Below are positions 23,522-37,744 of a stretch of 64,000 bases of DNA, piece by piece. The stretch covers positions 5,633,193 through 5,697,192 of the forward strand of contig NW_024748870.1 of the NCBI RefSeq assembly GCF_018991925.1, in the 5' to 3' direction. The notes beneath the pieces were generated by a model. That model was not told the origin of the DNA. It searched no databases and worked only from the letters and a program-made list of their open reading frames with translations. Made by a program: the position numbers and the translations under genes. Source of the DNA: Homarus americanus. Its lineage: Eukaryota; Arthropoda; Malacostraca; Decapoda; Nephropidae. Position 1 is the first letter of the stretch. Each line of letters starts with the position of its first letter.

Positions 23522-24126
23522 TGGTGCTGTGAAAATGTTGCGTAAATAATAATGAAATATAAAATAAATTAATGTAATTAATAGTACTGACAATAACGAT
23601 TAGAATAATAATAATAATAATGATTTACTGCCAAACAATATCATTAAGTATGCAGGTTATTTTGACGTTATAGTACTTGAAGGCTTATGGAACCTTGTGA
23701 TCAAGAAATATCATATCTACACAGTGATTCAATATGTCTTTTAAACTCGTATATTCACCTGTGACCCGTGAATATACTACAACATTTTATACAAGATTGA
23801 TATATATTTCCTTTCACAGTTTGTTCAAGATTTTATATAAAGAAATATTTTAATCGGAAATGAATAAATGAAGTATTATTATAATGACAATAAATAACGA
23901 TGAGCTAAAAATATATTGATAAGCTATTAGAAAATCTTGATTATTACCAATGGCTCCCCTGGTTAGCACACAAGACATCAGTTCTCGAAGATGAGGGATG
24001 GTGACGCTAGTGCGGGCCTTGTGCTCCGAGTATCTTACAAGGATCATTTTGATTTTAGAAAGTTATAAATTGGTTGAACTAAACACGCATATATAAAGAC
24101 ACAGCCAGTAAAACAAACGTTTGAAC
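23519..24126. other. AT-rich unassigned sequence
   Basis: No gene, RNA or array seen. Confidence 0.5.
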
Positions 24127-24290
24127 ACTCCCTCACTCTCTCTCTCACTCACACACACACACACACGCAAACAGAAAAATTCATATAATGATATACATAC
24201 TTTATATACAAGACACACGTACACACTAACTTATACATACTTGTATATCATTTGTAAATCAAGAGACCCATTCCCCAATTATGTATATTT

Positions 24291-24345
<55 letters not shown>
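24127..24345. repeat. CT/CA run and (TTA)18 microsatellite
   Basis: A TC run turning into CA (about 24131-24166), about 125 bp of unique sequence, then a pure TTA run (24292-24345). Confidence 0.92.
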
Positions 24346-24347
<2 letters not shown>

Positions 24348-24826
24348 TCACATTCACAAGCATGCAATGAAATATTCACACACTTATACTCAAACATTAA
24401 CACAGAGGTGAATAAATAATGCAATGCAAACTATCAACACAAACACTGTACCTATAATCAAAGGCAAAAACATGTACACACTTCTTAAGTTGTACATAAT
24501 GTTTATAAAAGTTCTTTATATAAACAGAGGAGCTTACGTACACCCACCAGGTTAAGAAAACAGATAATAATCGAAACATCGGATCAAGCCACAAGATCAT
24601 TTAGCAGGAGAGAGATTATTACCTTACGAATTTTGGAGAACCAGTTTATTCCTGAAACTAGCTTTAGAACAAACTACTAAAATGAAACTAAATGATTACA
24701 TTATAACCTAAAGAATTTTGTGGCCAGACACAATTAGGAGTTTGGTTCTCAACTTTGTTAGATTTGTCTTTAGCTGGACATCTTCATCTTCAGTACTGTG
24801 AAAGTTTAAAAGGGCAGCCATATACT

Positions 24827-24828
<2 letters not shown>
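24346..24828. other. AT-rich unassigned sequence
   Basis: Nothing assignable. Confidence 0.5.

Positions 24829-24903
<75 letters not shown>
24829..24903. repeat. (CA)37 microsatellite
   Basis: Pure CA run of about 75 bp. Confidence 0.95.
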
Positions 24904-24907
<4 letters not shown>

Positions 24908-25588
24908 GTTGGAAAATAGGCTTGATTTTTTGGGGTAACAATATTAGTGTTTTAGTCAGAGGGTTAATCTTATAAAATCTGGTCATTTGCATTAGGCACA
25001 GAGTGGTAGGCCGTCACGCCACACCACAAAACCTGATGACTGCCTCCTAAAGTTTGTCTTAACGAGATTTAAAATTATCTCAACTTTGTTATTACGGCTT
25101 TTCATAAACAAAAAAATTAAAGATTGCGTTTTGGAGATAATATTTTCTGAGTTATTGCTGCAAATTATTCTGGCTAAGCTACACTAGAGTATCTACTGTA
25201 AATCGGGATGTGGGTCAGAAAAAACGAATAAACAGAATTTAAGTAAAAAAAGAAAAATGAATTAGCTGTATCACAATTTATTTTATTTGGTGGTATGGAT
25301 ACATTAAAAATCGCATTTCGTTTTAATAGGACAGATTCTAATTAATCGGGTACATTGATAATTAAAATTTCAGATTAGGTGTTGACAGGTATATCTGCCA
25401 ATACTGAGACCTTATAAACCTTGTTGGAAACATATTAAAGTACAATACCACAACTCGTCTTCACTCTCTAAATATACCTAAAAAAATCCCTAAATTATTT
25501 TAACAACATCTTTTAATAAATGTATACACCAATTGCTTTTAATTCGATAAAACATCAAATAACCTCACTGAGATTGGGCCTCAGCAGT
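24904..25588. other. AT-rich unassigned sequence
   Basis: Nothing assignable. Confidence 0.5.
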
Positions 25589-25636
25589 CGGTCGGGGCGG
25601 CGGGCGGGCAGGCGGAGGGGCGGGCGGGCGGGCGGC
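25589..25636. repeat. GGCGGGCGGG repeat
   Basis: A 48-bp island of GGGCGG/CGGGC repeats with many CpGs, isolated in AT-rich sequence. It fits the four-G-tract pattern of a G-quadruplex and contains several GC-box (GGGCGG) matches. It could be promoter-proximal, but no TATA, exon or gene is visible nearby. Confidence 0.85.
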
Positions 25637-26344
25637 CAACAACCAACAGCCCTGTTGTATCATTTTGCTTTCACTCAGAGTGTAATTTATATACAACCAG
25701 TGACAAAACGAGAAAGGCTTCATCAGTTGTACACGGAGGTTTTATCATCTATTTTTTTCCGTAGGACAGCTTAACCCTTTGCTTATCTGTCATGGGGAAC
25801 ACTTCATATTAGGTGAAGTTATTTCGTCGTCAAAAATACACAAGGGATTGAATTTTTATTTAGTCTTTCCAAATAAGAAAAACACGCGCTATTCTTTTCT
25901 TCGTGAATTATGTATTTCGTTTATATCATGGAATTTTTTAACACAATAGAAGTGATCCTAATTAAACGAGAGTACTATTTTTTGTTTTGCCTTTATATGG
26001 GTTAAATTGTTAACGCTAAGGGATTACATTCCAGTAATATAGTTCTGTTACCAAAAAATAGTATATTTCTACACATTTGACACAAAAGACAAAATAACTA
26101 TTAATATTTGACAATCCAAGTGTATAAATAAATATGTAAATAAGTAAGTATAACATGAAAATACTCGCATTCATTAATTAACGGATAAAATGACGTCGGG
26201 CGCATTACTGTTACAATATAATCTTTGTATATTGGTCAGTGGGTGAGAGGGAAAAATAGCCGGCATTTTATTTATTCTTTTTATTCCCAATGTTAATATA
26301 GCAACTTTAACTCTGGCGGTTTGATGACGTCATATCAGCGATCA
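25637..26344. other. AT-rich unassigned sequence
   Basis: Nothing assignable. Confidence 0.5.
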
Positions 26345-26512
26345 CATGTGTGTGTGTGTGTGTGTACATGCATGCACCACGTGCTTGATCCATACATGAA
26401 TGAATCTGTGTGTATGTGTGTGTGTGCGCGCGCGCATGTGTGAATGTGTGTGTCACCTTATGTACATGCATGCACCCAACACATGCTTCTGCTTGATCCA
26501 TGCATGAATGAA

Positions 26513-26592
<80 letters not shown>

Positions 26593-26659
26593 TGTATTTA
26601 TGGACCCACGTGCTTGATCCATGCATGAATGAGTGTGTGTGTTGTGTGTGCGCGCGCAT

Positions 26660-26690
<31 letters not shown>

Positions 26691-26893
26691 ACCTTGAGTC
26701 CATGCATGCACCACGTGCTTGTTCCATGCATGAATGAGACTGTGTGTGTGTGTGTATGTGTGTGTGTGTGGCCTTGAGTCCATGCATGCACCACGTGCTT
26801 GTTCCATGCATGAATGAACTGTGTGTGTGTATGTGTGTGTGTGTGACCTTGAGTCCATGCATGCACCACGTGCTTGATCCACGCATGAATGAA

Positions 26894-26929
<36 letters not shown>

Positions 26930-26998
26930 ACCTTGTGTATATGCATGCACCACGTGCTTGATCCACGCATGAATGAATCTGTGTGTGTGTGTGTGTAT
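26345..26998. repeat. Compound array: (TG)n alternating with a ~45-bp CATGCATG/CACGTG core
   Basis: Seven copies of a core (CATGCATGCACCACGTGC, TTGATCCATGCATGAATG) are separated by TG runs of variable length. CACGTG is present in six copies (26378, 26607, 26712, 26792, 26867, 26951). The second copy is altered. CG-alternating inserts (GCGCGCGC) occur at about 26427 and 26650. The long His/Thr frames on the minus strand and Cys/Val frames on plus are artefacts of the TG runs. Confidence 0.93.
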
Positions 26999-27249
26999 AA
27001 AAGCATATATAATATATATATGGAAACATACGTGTGGGAATTTATCTGTTTGTAAATGTGTATATCCGAGTGAGTTTGCATACGAATAAAAAACAAGACT
27101 CACATCCACCCGTTATCATCTTTCACACCGGCCACAGCCCTCTGTCTGTTTGAAAAATGAATTCTTGCCCAGCATGATAAACCATAAGCATCACCTGATC
27201 AACGCCGTTACCATTGCTCCAGATTGACTACATTCGTCATGGTATTAAA
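26999..27249. other. Unassigned sequence
   Basis: Nothing assignable. Confidence 0.4.
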
Positions 27250-27840
27250 CCCCCCAAAACCCCCAACAGTCTTACGATTTATAACATCCCCCTTACCATA
27301 ACATTCCCTCGCGGCGTTTTTTCACGGGCCAATACCGGTTCATCTTCTCAATAAAACTTATGTTGGGAAATATTCTGCTTGATCAGCCCCCTGACCCGTG
27401 TCCCTCCGCTTGGCTCCCTCTTTGCCTGTTTTTCTTCACAGTTCCCAGGCCAGGGCCCCTCTGGTCGGCCGTCCCCCTTCTCACCCCACAAAAGATCTAC
27501 CTGTTCCCAAAACCGGTGGTGACCATTCTGCCTTTGGCTCGCCGCTATTAAGATCTCTGCTTGCATTAGCTCCCTTATTCTTGTTGAGGCTCCTTGCTCC
27601 CTCCTCCGTCACCCGCCGTCTGAAGGGTGAACACCTTCGTCTATGCGCTCCATTTACATTTCAGCTGAGCTTGCCCAGGCGTTTTTGCTTTCCCCGATCG
27701 AGGTGTGTCGCCAACGTCTGCGGCCGAAAGCAGGACATCTGACCGTGTTTGAATCTGACCCACTGGTCTTTGGCTTGGAGTTTCTGTATATAACGTTTAT
27801 TTATTTATTATTTAGAGAGGCAAGTTTTAAGTAGCATCGA
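27250..27840 (+). other. GC-richer patch, possible exon or decayed gene
   Basis: 27330-27760 is richer in G+C and CpG than its surroundings. A plausible acceptor (GCCTGTTTTTCTTCACAG) ends at about 27440, and a plus frame stays open from there to 27742. Its product is Leu/Pro/Arg-rich, with no recognised domain. A minus frame (27348-27566) is also open. With no homology and no clear donor this is only a candidate. Confidence 0.2.
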
Positions 27841-29884
<2,044 letters not shown>

Positions 29885-30110
29885 GAACATGTGTATGTAC
29901 GTGAGTGTGTTGTGTATGTACAGTATGTGTGTGTGTGCATGTGTGTGCGTACGTGTTGTATGTTTATCAGTTTGTGTATATGTATACATACGTCTGTTTA
30001 TGTGTGTATGTTGGTTTATGTTCGTAATTTGTGTATATGTGGTGCATATTTCTCTTTATTCGTTTTTCATGTCTATGCATGTCTGTCTGTAGTATGTCTT
30101 GTGCTGTGGA
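29885..30110. repeat. Cryptic TG-rich simple sequence
   Basis: TGTG/TATG/TACG mixture with a short pure core at about 29926-29937. The Cys/Val-rich frames are artefacts. Confidence 0.75.
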
Positions 30111-30131
30111 TGCCTGTTTGTATCATGTAGA

Positions 30132-30298
30132 TCCACAATGAAAACGTGGATAAGATAAATCTTGATAAAATCACACGGGAAAAGGGAAACAACGGAGCAC
30201 CTTAGCTTTCGTCTTTATTCAAGACATCTGAAGATATCTTGAATAAAGACGAAAGCTAAGGTGCTCCGTTGTTTCCCTTTTCCCGTGTGATTTTATCA

Positions 30299-30300
<2 letters not shown>
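30132..30300. mobile_element. Fold-back element, copy A
   Basis: A 29-bp unpaired left part (starts TCCACAATGAAAACGTGG) is followed by two 69-nt arms (30161-30229 and 30232-30300) that are inverted copies with one mismatch and a 2-nt tip. The arm starts TTGATAAAATCACACGGG and contains AGCTTTCGTCTTTATTC. An (AT)n tract follows directly. The unpaired left part is shared with copy B at 62488. There is no coding capacity, and I cannot assign the family to a named class. Confidence 0.9.

Positions 30301-30369
<69 letters not shown>
30301..30369. repeat. (AT)34 microsatellite at the end of fold-back A
   Basis: AT run starting at the last base of the right arm. Confidence 0.95.
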
Positions 30370-30370
<1 letters not shown>

Positions 30371-30479
30371 TAGAGGTAGAAGAATATATATGGTGCGGAA
30401 GAGTAGACATTATATGTAACCATTCGTCATGTCACAGATAAGTCACGTGTACTGCTCCTGGACATGTTCTTTGCGTTTT
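30370..30479. other. Unassigned sequence
   Basis: Nothing assignable. Confidence 0.4.
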
Positions 30480-30715
30480 TTTTATTCGTATTTGGCGTTT
30501 GCATGTAACTTTTCGATCGAAATTTTTGCAGGTAACTTTTCGCATAGCTTATGGCAGCAACTTTAATATGTATAGCGTTCACGTGAAGCTTATGACTGTA
30601 GTTTTTTCTTCTTCTTTTTTGAGGGATAGCTTTTACAGGTAGCTTTTAATATAATTCTGGCAGTACCTTTTGCGTATAAGTTTTACGTATAACTGAACAT
30701 ATACCTATTATGTGT
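30480..30715. repeat. Decayed minisatellite (GTAACTTTT / TAGCTTTT)
   Basis: CATGTAACTTTTCG, CAGGTAACTTTTCGCATAGC, GGATAGCTTTTACAGG, GTAGCTTTTAATA and GTATAAGTTTTACG recur at ~20-35 bp. The period is irregular and the array old. Confidence 0.55.
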
Positions 30716-30899
30716 TGTTTAGTTGGCTGGGAATTTTGAATTATGCTCAGCTATTGTGCCCCGACCCATCTAGCTAAACGAGGCATGTTTAATTAGTGTA
30801 GATTGATTGAGTACATGAAGCAGGTGAAATACACTTTTACATGTCAAGTATGCGTAGCTCACCTGGCTGTAATTTTAATTATGTTGTTAAATTAATAAT

Positions 30900-31380
30900 A
30901 GTAAAAAGAAGGGAGGAAACATGATCTTGGAGTAAATGAATATAATGAGACGGAACAAAATATATGAATGGTTTAAGGGGTACAAATTATTCAAATGAAT
31001 GTAAATTGATGCATTAGGGTATATAATTTACAATATAAAGATAAATCAAGATAATGAGGTGAAACAAACTTTACAGCATGAAGGAAAAATTAGCGTGAGG
31101 GTAAATTAACAGCATCATGTGAGTGTAACACAATTTACAGCATAAACATAAATTGAAGTGGGAATAAATTTACAGCATGAAAATAAATAACTATGCTTTA
31201 AATTTACATGAAGAAGTTGGATTGCTATGTTGTAAATTTACAGCATAAGATAAATTGGCTTGAATTAAAAATTTACAGCATAAAGATAATTAGTGTGAGG
31301 AAACTTTACAGCATGAGAGGAAATAGTGTCAGGAAAATTTACTGTGTGAGGGGAAAATTGGAGTGAGAGGGTAGATTGGG
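30900..31380. repeat. Decayed ~36-bp minisatellite (TTTACAGCAT)
   Basis: TTTACAGCATGAA/TTTACAGCATAAAG and GATAAATT recur from about 31030 (as TTTACAATATAAAG) to about 31345 (as TTTACTGTGTGAG). The best copies lie at about 31070, 31135, 31170, 31228, 31274 and 31308. Spacing of 34-60 bp indicates deleted or merged copies. Confidence 0.7.
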
Positions 31381-31504
31381 TAAATAAATAGGGCTACAAT
31401 ACACAGGTGAGCATAATAGGGCAGTGAAGTGATATGATTCCTTAATGCAGTCATCCCCCCACCCCCACCTCCTCCTGTGTTTGCGTGTTTGTTCTTGTAC
31501 ATTT

Positions 31505-31695
31505 GTGGATTTGAGTGTTTGAGTGTGTTTTCATGCATGTGAGTGTGTGTGTGTGTGTTTTGGGTAGTGCGTGTTTTGTATTTGAATATATGAACATATG
31601 TCTTTGTGAGAATGTGCCTATGCGTGTGCGTAGGTGTACAACTGTTCACGCAGGGGTGTGTGTGTGTGTGTATGTGTGTGTGTGCGTGCGTGTGT
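31505..31695. repeat. Cryptic TG-rich simple sequence
   Basis: TGAGTGTG/TGTG mixtures with short pure cores at about 31541-31558 and 31657-31685. Confidence 0.75.
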
Positions 31696-32248
31696 GAATA
31701 AATGCATCACCTGCAGTCACCACTGCGCTACCACCATCTAGACACGCCAAGAGAGAGCGTGGTGTACAAAATAACGTTATGCGGTTATGAGGCAGATAAT
31801 TCTTGATGAGTTGTCAACGCGACAGATATAATATTATATACTCGACGAGTCAGCAAATACGCCCAACAAGGAGGGGGTGGGAAAAAAAAGACGACATCAA
31901 AAGTACAAGTTTTCACAAATCCTCCGTTTGTAATTATGGCCACAAAGGTTCACGCGAGCCCTGCCTCAAATTGACGAAAATGAACACATCATTTTCTTTC
32001 CATAAACTCAATATTACACGAAAGGTCCCTTTTAGTTTACACTAGCAACAAACACACATGACTCTCTATATGTACCTTTTTTCTCCTGTAAAATATAGAA
32101 GCTCAGGGGGTTAGTAAAGCTCTCCATCCACTCGCTGTTAGCTTTCTCTCTCTCTCTCTCTCCTTCATAATATTTTGATGAGATTATGGTTGTGGAGAGT
32201 CAGGCTTGTTAACAAGCTTGGATATATCCACATCTTCCCGTAATTAAT
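31696..32248. other. Unassigned sequence
   Basis: Contains a short (TC)n run at 32145-32162; otherwise nothing. Confidence 0.45.

Positions 32249-32638
<390 letters not shown>

Positions 32639-32681
<43 letters not shown>
32639..32681. repeat. (CA)21 microsatellite
   Basis: Pure CA run. Confidence 0.95.
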
Positions 32682-32683
<2 letters not shown>

Positions 32684-33225
32684 TGTTTTCGGTGTTGGCG
32701 CCGGTATGACAGACTAGGTAGTGGTGATTGCAACATGCTTTCTCTTTGTTTGAGTTATATTATTTCCCTGTTGTTTAATACAAGAGAATGTTATAAAGTA
32801 AGCAACTCTACACTAAGGTAAATCATCCCTGAATAAGAACGTTTAAGCATCAATAATCATTATGTTCATTGGAAAATATTAGTATGCAAAATTTCAGTTC
32901 ATAAAAATACTGGTTGTAGTGGTCAATAATAGTAACAATATTTTAATGAATGCAATACGCTAATTAGCGCGTTAATAAACAAGTTTTAAAAGCTATGAAT
33001 ATCAATTTAGTTTTCAGCATTATTCGGGAAACAACGAAGAAATCCTTGTGCTAATATGAGTAGCGACTATATGGGTGTAAATCATGCCGAAAAATATTAT
33101 ATTTAATATAATAAGTTTCACAAAGGAAATAATCTTACTTTGTACTCCAGAGAAAAAATATATATTATATGATATAGATACTAATGGGATTTTTTATGGT
33201 TATGAAAATAGTAATTATTTCATTA
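32682..33225. other. AT-rich unassigned sequence
   Basis: A 98-codon Ile/Tyr/Asn-rich frame (33084-33380) is a product of AT-rich composition and runs into the ATA/TTA repeats. Confidence 0.45.
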
Positions 33226-33515
33226 CCAGTATAGATAATTATAATAATGCTATTACTACTATTATTACAACTATTATTGATAATAATGTTATTACTACTG
33301 TTAAATTGATAATGATAGCATTATATATATTCCGTTTACTACTGCGACTACTACTACTAATAATAATAATAACATCGTAACATTACTACTACTTCTAGAA
33401 GTAATGATAATACTAATTATAAATAACAATGATAAGGATGCTATACTGCCACAGTACTAATACAACAACGCTACTACAACGATACAACTATTATTAATAA
33501 TAATAATGATAATAA
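33226..33515. repeat. Cryptic trinucleotide region (TTA/ATA/CTA)
   Basis: Runs of ATTACTACTATTATTAC, AATAATAATAATAACA and similar, repeatedly interrupted. An old (AAT)n/(ACT)n mixture. Confidence 0.8.
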
Positions 33516-33754
33516 CCCCAGGTAACACCAGGCGTGGATGAGTGCATGAGCCACACTTTACCCATCATTATTTCCTCTTACTTACAGTCTAACACATCTT
33601 TATAGTGTGACCCACAGAATTTTGTAAAGGCACGAGCAACATATTCAGTAATTAATATATTTATATTCATTCATTCAATTTTACCACATGAGACACACAT
33701 TTCTTTAATTATGTGCACCGGCCTTTTTAATCGAACGCGGTACAACTTTTTTTT
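33516..33754. other. AT-rich unassigned sequence
   Basis: Nothing assignable apart from a T12 run at about 33749-33760. CATGAGACACACATTT and GAGCCACACTTTACC could be older copies of the repeat that follows. Confidence 0.4.
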
Positions 33755-33865
33755 TTTTTAGTAATGACCTACAAATGTGGGATTACATAAGCCACGCATT
33801 TTTGGGAGTTTATGAGCCAGGTATTTTTGGCAGCATATGAGTCACTCATTTTTCAACTCAAAAGC
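33755..33865. repeat. ~30-bp decayed tandem repeat
   Basis: ATAAGCCACGCATTTTTGGG, ATGAGCCAGGTATTTTTGGC and ATGAGTCACTCATTTTTC lie in succession at about 30-bp spacing. Confidence 0.75.
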
Positions 33866-35778
33866 CTTTAATTGGTCTATTGAGGCTGATAATTATTATT
33901 TTTCCACTCTCTACTCAACACTCTCGGGGTATTTGATGATTCTGATTTTATTTTTTTATTCACTTCTTTTCTTTTAGAACATCTCAATGTAGCCTTTTCT
34001 TCCAATTCATTTACATGTGGATTTTTTTTTTCACTGTCATTGTAAAAGATATGTTACTGACCACTAAGATTTTCATAAACATAACAGCTTGGTAAACTAG
34101 ACAAGTAAATTATTATCTACAAAATGTAAATACTCTGGAATGAATACATGCAAGGGATATGCATGACACTATCCATGGTTTATGAAGAGTTTTGCTTAAG
34201 TCTATATAACAACTGAAAAATAAACTAGGTGGTGCTTACGCCTCGCCCCCGACAGTAGAGGAGCTTACGTTAAGATTGTTCCGCGGGGCGTCGGAGATCT
34301 AGCGTGTAGAACGGATAAGCCAGGATGTCGAGCTGATCGACGACTAAGCCAAGATTTATCTCGACGGCGCTGGATTTCAAATTACGCTGATGACTTAAAC
34401 CACTCGAACATCTCACTGAGGTCGGCTTCTCCGAGAGTGATCTTCAGCTCTGATGATTAGCGATTTTACCGAGTGCAAGGATTAGGTTACAATGTATTCT
34501 CAACCGTATAGTGTGTATAGTGTTTAAAAATCTACAAAATAATGATAATAATTTGATGTCCTGCCTCCGACCGCAAGGATTTTTAGCATGTCGAGAAAGA
34601 AAAGAATCCACGAAGTTATAATGTCTCTGTATCTGAGAAAAGAGAGCTAATAACATCACGATATAACATAACTTGAGACACAAAAATCCCTTTGAATATG
34701 CTCTAAAAGTCATAAGATGTGCATGTTGCGTGGTTAGCGGCGGCCCTCCAAGAGTTCCTCACGGCCGACAAGACGTAAGCGAGGTGCCGTAGGCAACTTG
34801 GCCGACACCTCGGGCGCGTCTTATATGGACTACTTCTCAAATAATGAATGGGTGCTAATAATCTCAAGAGAATATAATTTCGATAATATTTTACACGATC
34901 TAAGAAAGACTCACCGTGATATACTCTTGTGCATGGCTGAGAACATTGGTTGGATGCGGAGCGGCGGGTGCGTGTTGAGGTGTGGGAGCCTCCACTAGAA
35001 GACTGACGCTCCAGTCCCCACCCTTACCACGCTACTCCTTCCCTTAAGATTTTACCACCCCAAAAAATTAAGGAATTTTTCTTGAAAATGTTTATTATAT
35101 AACTTGGTAAATTCCTTGAATAGTCTGTCTATAAAATAAGATATAATTCACTTGTAGATCAATTTTGCTGTTACTGAAGAATAATGGATGTGAACTTATT
35201 GGTTGAAAGGTCATCATCGCTTTGGTCATACGTTCATGACTTTTTTCTTGTCAATGTTAAAGAAGGCAACACGTGCATAACCTGTTAAAATCATATCTTA
35301 AGGTGACCTACACAAACAATTGTCTTTATTTGGAAACGTAGGTAACAAGTGAGTCACTGAGCATCACTTGAAGATCCACTTAATATACTAATGGTTTTAC
35401 TAATGGTTGATATTCATTTCACCCCTTTCACATTTATTTACCCAGAAAATACTTATCACTGCCAATTTATATTTGTTCACTGTGAGTTTAAATTAATCAT
35501 GACATTTCCTTACAGATCGGATAATTACATTATAAGGTCACTATTAAAAAATCATTAGTAATTTTAAAATTCGTAAGCTAGACTTGTTCACTTAAGCTGC
35601 AATAAAACATTGTGGGGTGGAGCACGCCGCCCTGAAGGACCCCCTTGCGAGTCGCACTTGAGAGCGCATTATTCCTCTCCGGTCCACTAATATTTTTGTC
35701 ATCCCTCCGCACTCCTTCATTGTTGTTCAGAATAAACTCGTCCAATCAAAGAGAAGCGACGTGGAAAGGTTCCACAAA

Positions 35779-35780
<2 letters not shown>
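33866..35780. other. Unassigned sequence with two CpG-containing patches
   Basis: 34230-34440 (TTCCGCGGGGCGTCGG, CTCGACGGCGC) and 34735-35000 (AGCGGCGGCCC, CTCGGGCGCGTC) are GC-richer than their flanks. A 66-codon plus frame (34798-34998) starts at TTG, not ATG, and shows no domain. No gene call. Confidence 0.4.

Positions 35781-35871
<91 letters not shown>
35781..35871. repeat. (AT)45 microsatellite
   Basis: Pure AT run of 91 bp. Confidence 0.95.
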
Positions 35872-35872
<1 letters not shown>

Positions 35873-37670
35873 CCTGTATTTGTTTTCTGTTTTCTAGGCT
35901 CTGGTAATGGAAAATTATTTTCCGTAACGTTAGTAATTAAAGAAACCCAAATTAGTCAAGATGTTTGTGCTTGCCCTGGTTCTCCTCTTCATTATGAAAC
36001 TAAGCTTCCCATGAAACATTTATATATATGTATGTGTGTGTGTGTGTGTTTATGTAAAATCTTGAACATTTCCACCTCTCAACTGGAAGTTTCATGTGAA
36101 GAATTGACACAGAACAGTACACATTGTACATTCATCTGCGACAGTTAGATCGTTAACGATTTTAGAACAATCGTTTATTCTCTTAACATTGATCATAAGT
36201 TTTCTTAGTACGTTAGTTATTACCAATAAGAGTGCGTGTTGTCTTCAGGAGCTTTATCAGCTCAATCCAAAAGAGAAGAGTAATATCATTAGCATTTTCA
36301 GCTTGAATTTAGCGGGCGACGAGTTGCAGCACCAGCGTCGTCAATTATGCCTATTTACTGCCTACCTCAATTCACTTAACACTGGCAAACGAGACAAAAA
36401 TCCGCCATTACCTGTTGCCTCAGAGTGAAACATAAAACCTATTTAACCATAGCCCAAATACTACCAGTCTTAATTTTTGGCAATTATATTATTTTTTTCG
36501 AGTCATTGATATGAACAGTGATAGCAAATAACAAATAGCAAACATTAAATATTTTCTACGTTAAATATATAATATATTAAAGCATAGTCTATACGAGCAA
36601 ACTTCCTGCTTCTTATCATGCAGTACTTCATATTTTTTTTAGTGAAAGAAAAGGCCAAAAAATTTTCTTACCATAAAATCTAATGCTTAATTTGTGCTTT
36701 TTCTGTTATTTTATTTTATATGACAGATGAGGCTTATTGTTAATAAAATTCACTCTACCAAGTTTATTCTTCAGTTATGATTTTTTTTATTTCAGCATTG
36801 CTAACAAGACAATAAAGTAAAAAAATAAAATGCTTAGAATTTGTCCCATTTTCATTGGGAAGATGCATCTTTTTTAACCATAACCCTCTGAATTCTTTCA
36901 TTAAATTACAACTATTATCATGTTTTATCATTAATTATTTGAAATTAAACAGCAGCATAATGTCTTTGCCTTACTATTAAGTAATTGTTTATCAGTGTAT
37001 GAACTAGTTAAGAAGACGTGCTGGTAAAGTACAAAACTGTATAATAACAATACCAACATTAAATTTGTATTCTAATTTCACTGATTATTTTTTTGTAAGA
37101 TTATTATTTTTCAATTCTTATAATTTAAAGTTAAATTTATTAAACAGTAATCACAGAATGCTTCAATGGTATTGTTTTATCGTATAAGATTTTCCCCAAA
37201 TTATTTTCATATAAGAAATGATCAAACTAGACGATCCACGTTTGAGGAATAGAATGATCAATCAGTGTTATCCTGTGGTGTAACCCATAATGGAAGGTGA
37301 ATAGCCTAACATATATCATTCGTGGTCAACCTCCATAATTAATAGGCCAACAGGTGTTGCCACACCCTCTCTTAATGTGTTCACCGACAGGTGTCCAAGA
37401 TTTCTTTTTTAACTTCAGGTTTTTCTCACTCATCAAATGACATGAAGCGCAATGACCACCCCCAGCTACTCTTGAAAATACAGTAATTTCCTTTCTTATA
37501 TAGTTCTAGGTCTCTTATTTATCTATTTATTTATTTCGAAGGTTTTCAAGAAATCGTAACTCATGACTTAATCTAGCTTCAATTCGGTTTCCTTTATATT
37601 TCTTTAATATATGTTCTTTGCCTGCAAGAGTGTGTTTTAATGCGATCTTTGATTACAAGGAATGTTTAGA
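35872..37670. other. AT-rich unassigned sequence
   Basis: About 1.8 kb with no supported feature; a 79-codon frame at 36189-36428 shows no domain. A short TG run lies at about 36030-36049. Confidence 0.5.
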
Positions 37671-37744
37671 CTCTAAAATTCACAGGAAAAGGGAAACACT
37701 GCAGTGCTCCAGTGTTTACCCTTTTCTGTGAGTTTTTATCAAGG
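37671..37744. mobile_element. Fold-back element, copy C (short)
   Basis: Two ~27-nt arms (about 37675-37701 and 37709-37736) are inverted copies around an 8-nt tip (CAGTGCTC). The right arm ends AGTTTTTATCAAGG. Read on the minus strand it matches the terminal ~40 nt of copy A (TTGATAAAA, TCACA, AAAGGG, AAACA, GGAGCAC). No (AT)n tract is attached. The arms are more diverged from each other than in copy A. Confidence 0.75.

Noticed and set aside
26453..27109. Long His/Thr-rich ORFs (up to 218 codons)
   Set aside because: Translations of (TG)n runs and the repeated core on the opposite strand.
34798..34998. 66-codon plus ORF in a CpG-rich patch
   Set aside because: It starts at TTG and has no recognised domain or splice support.
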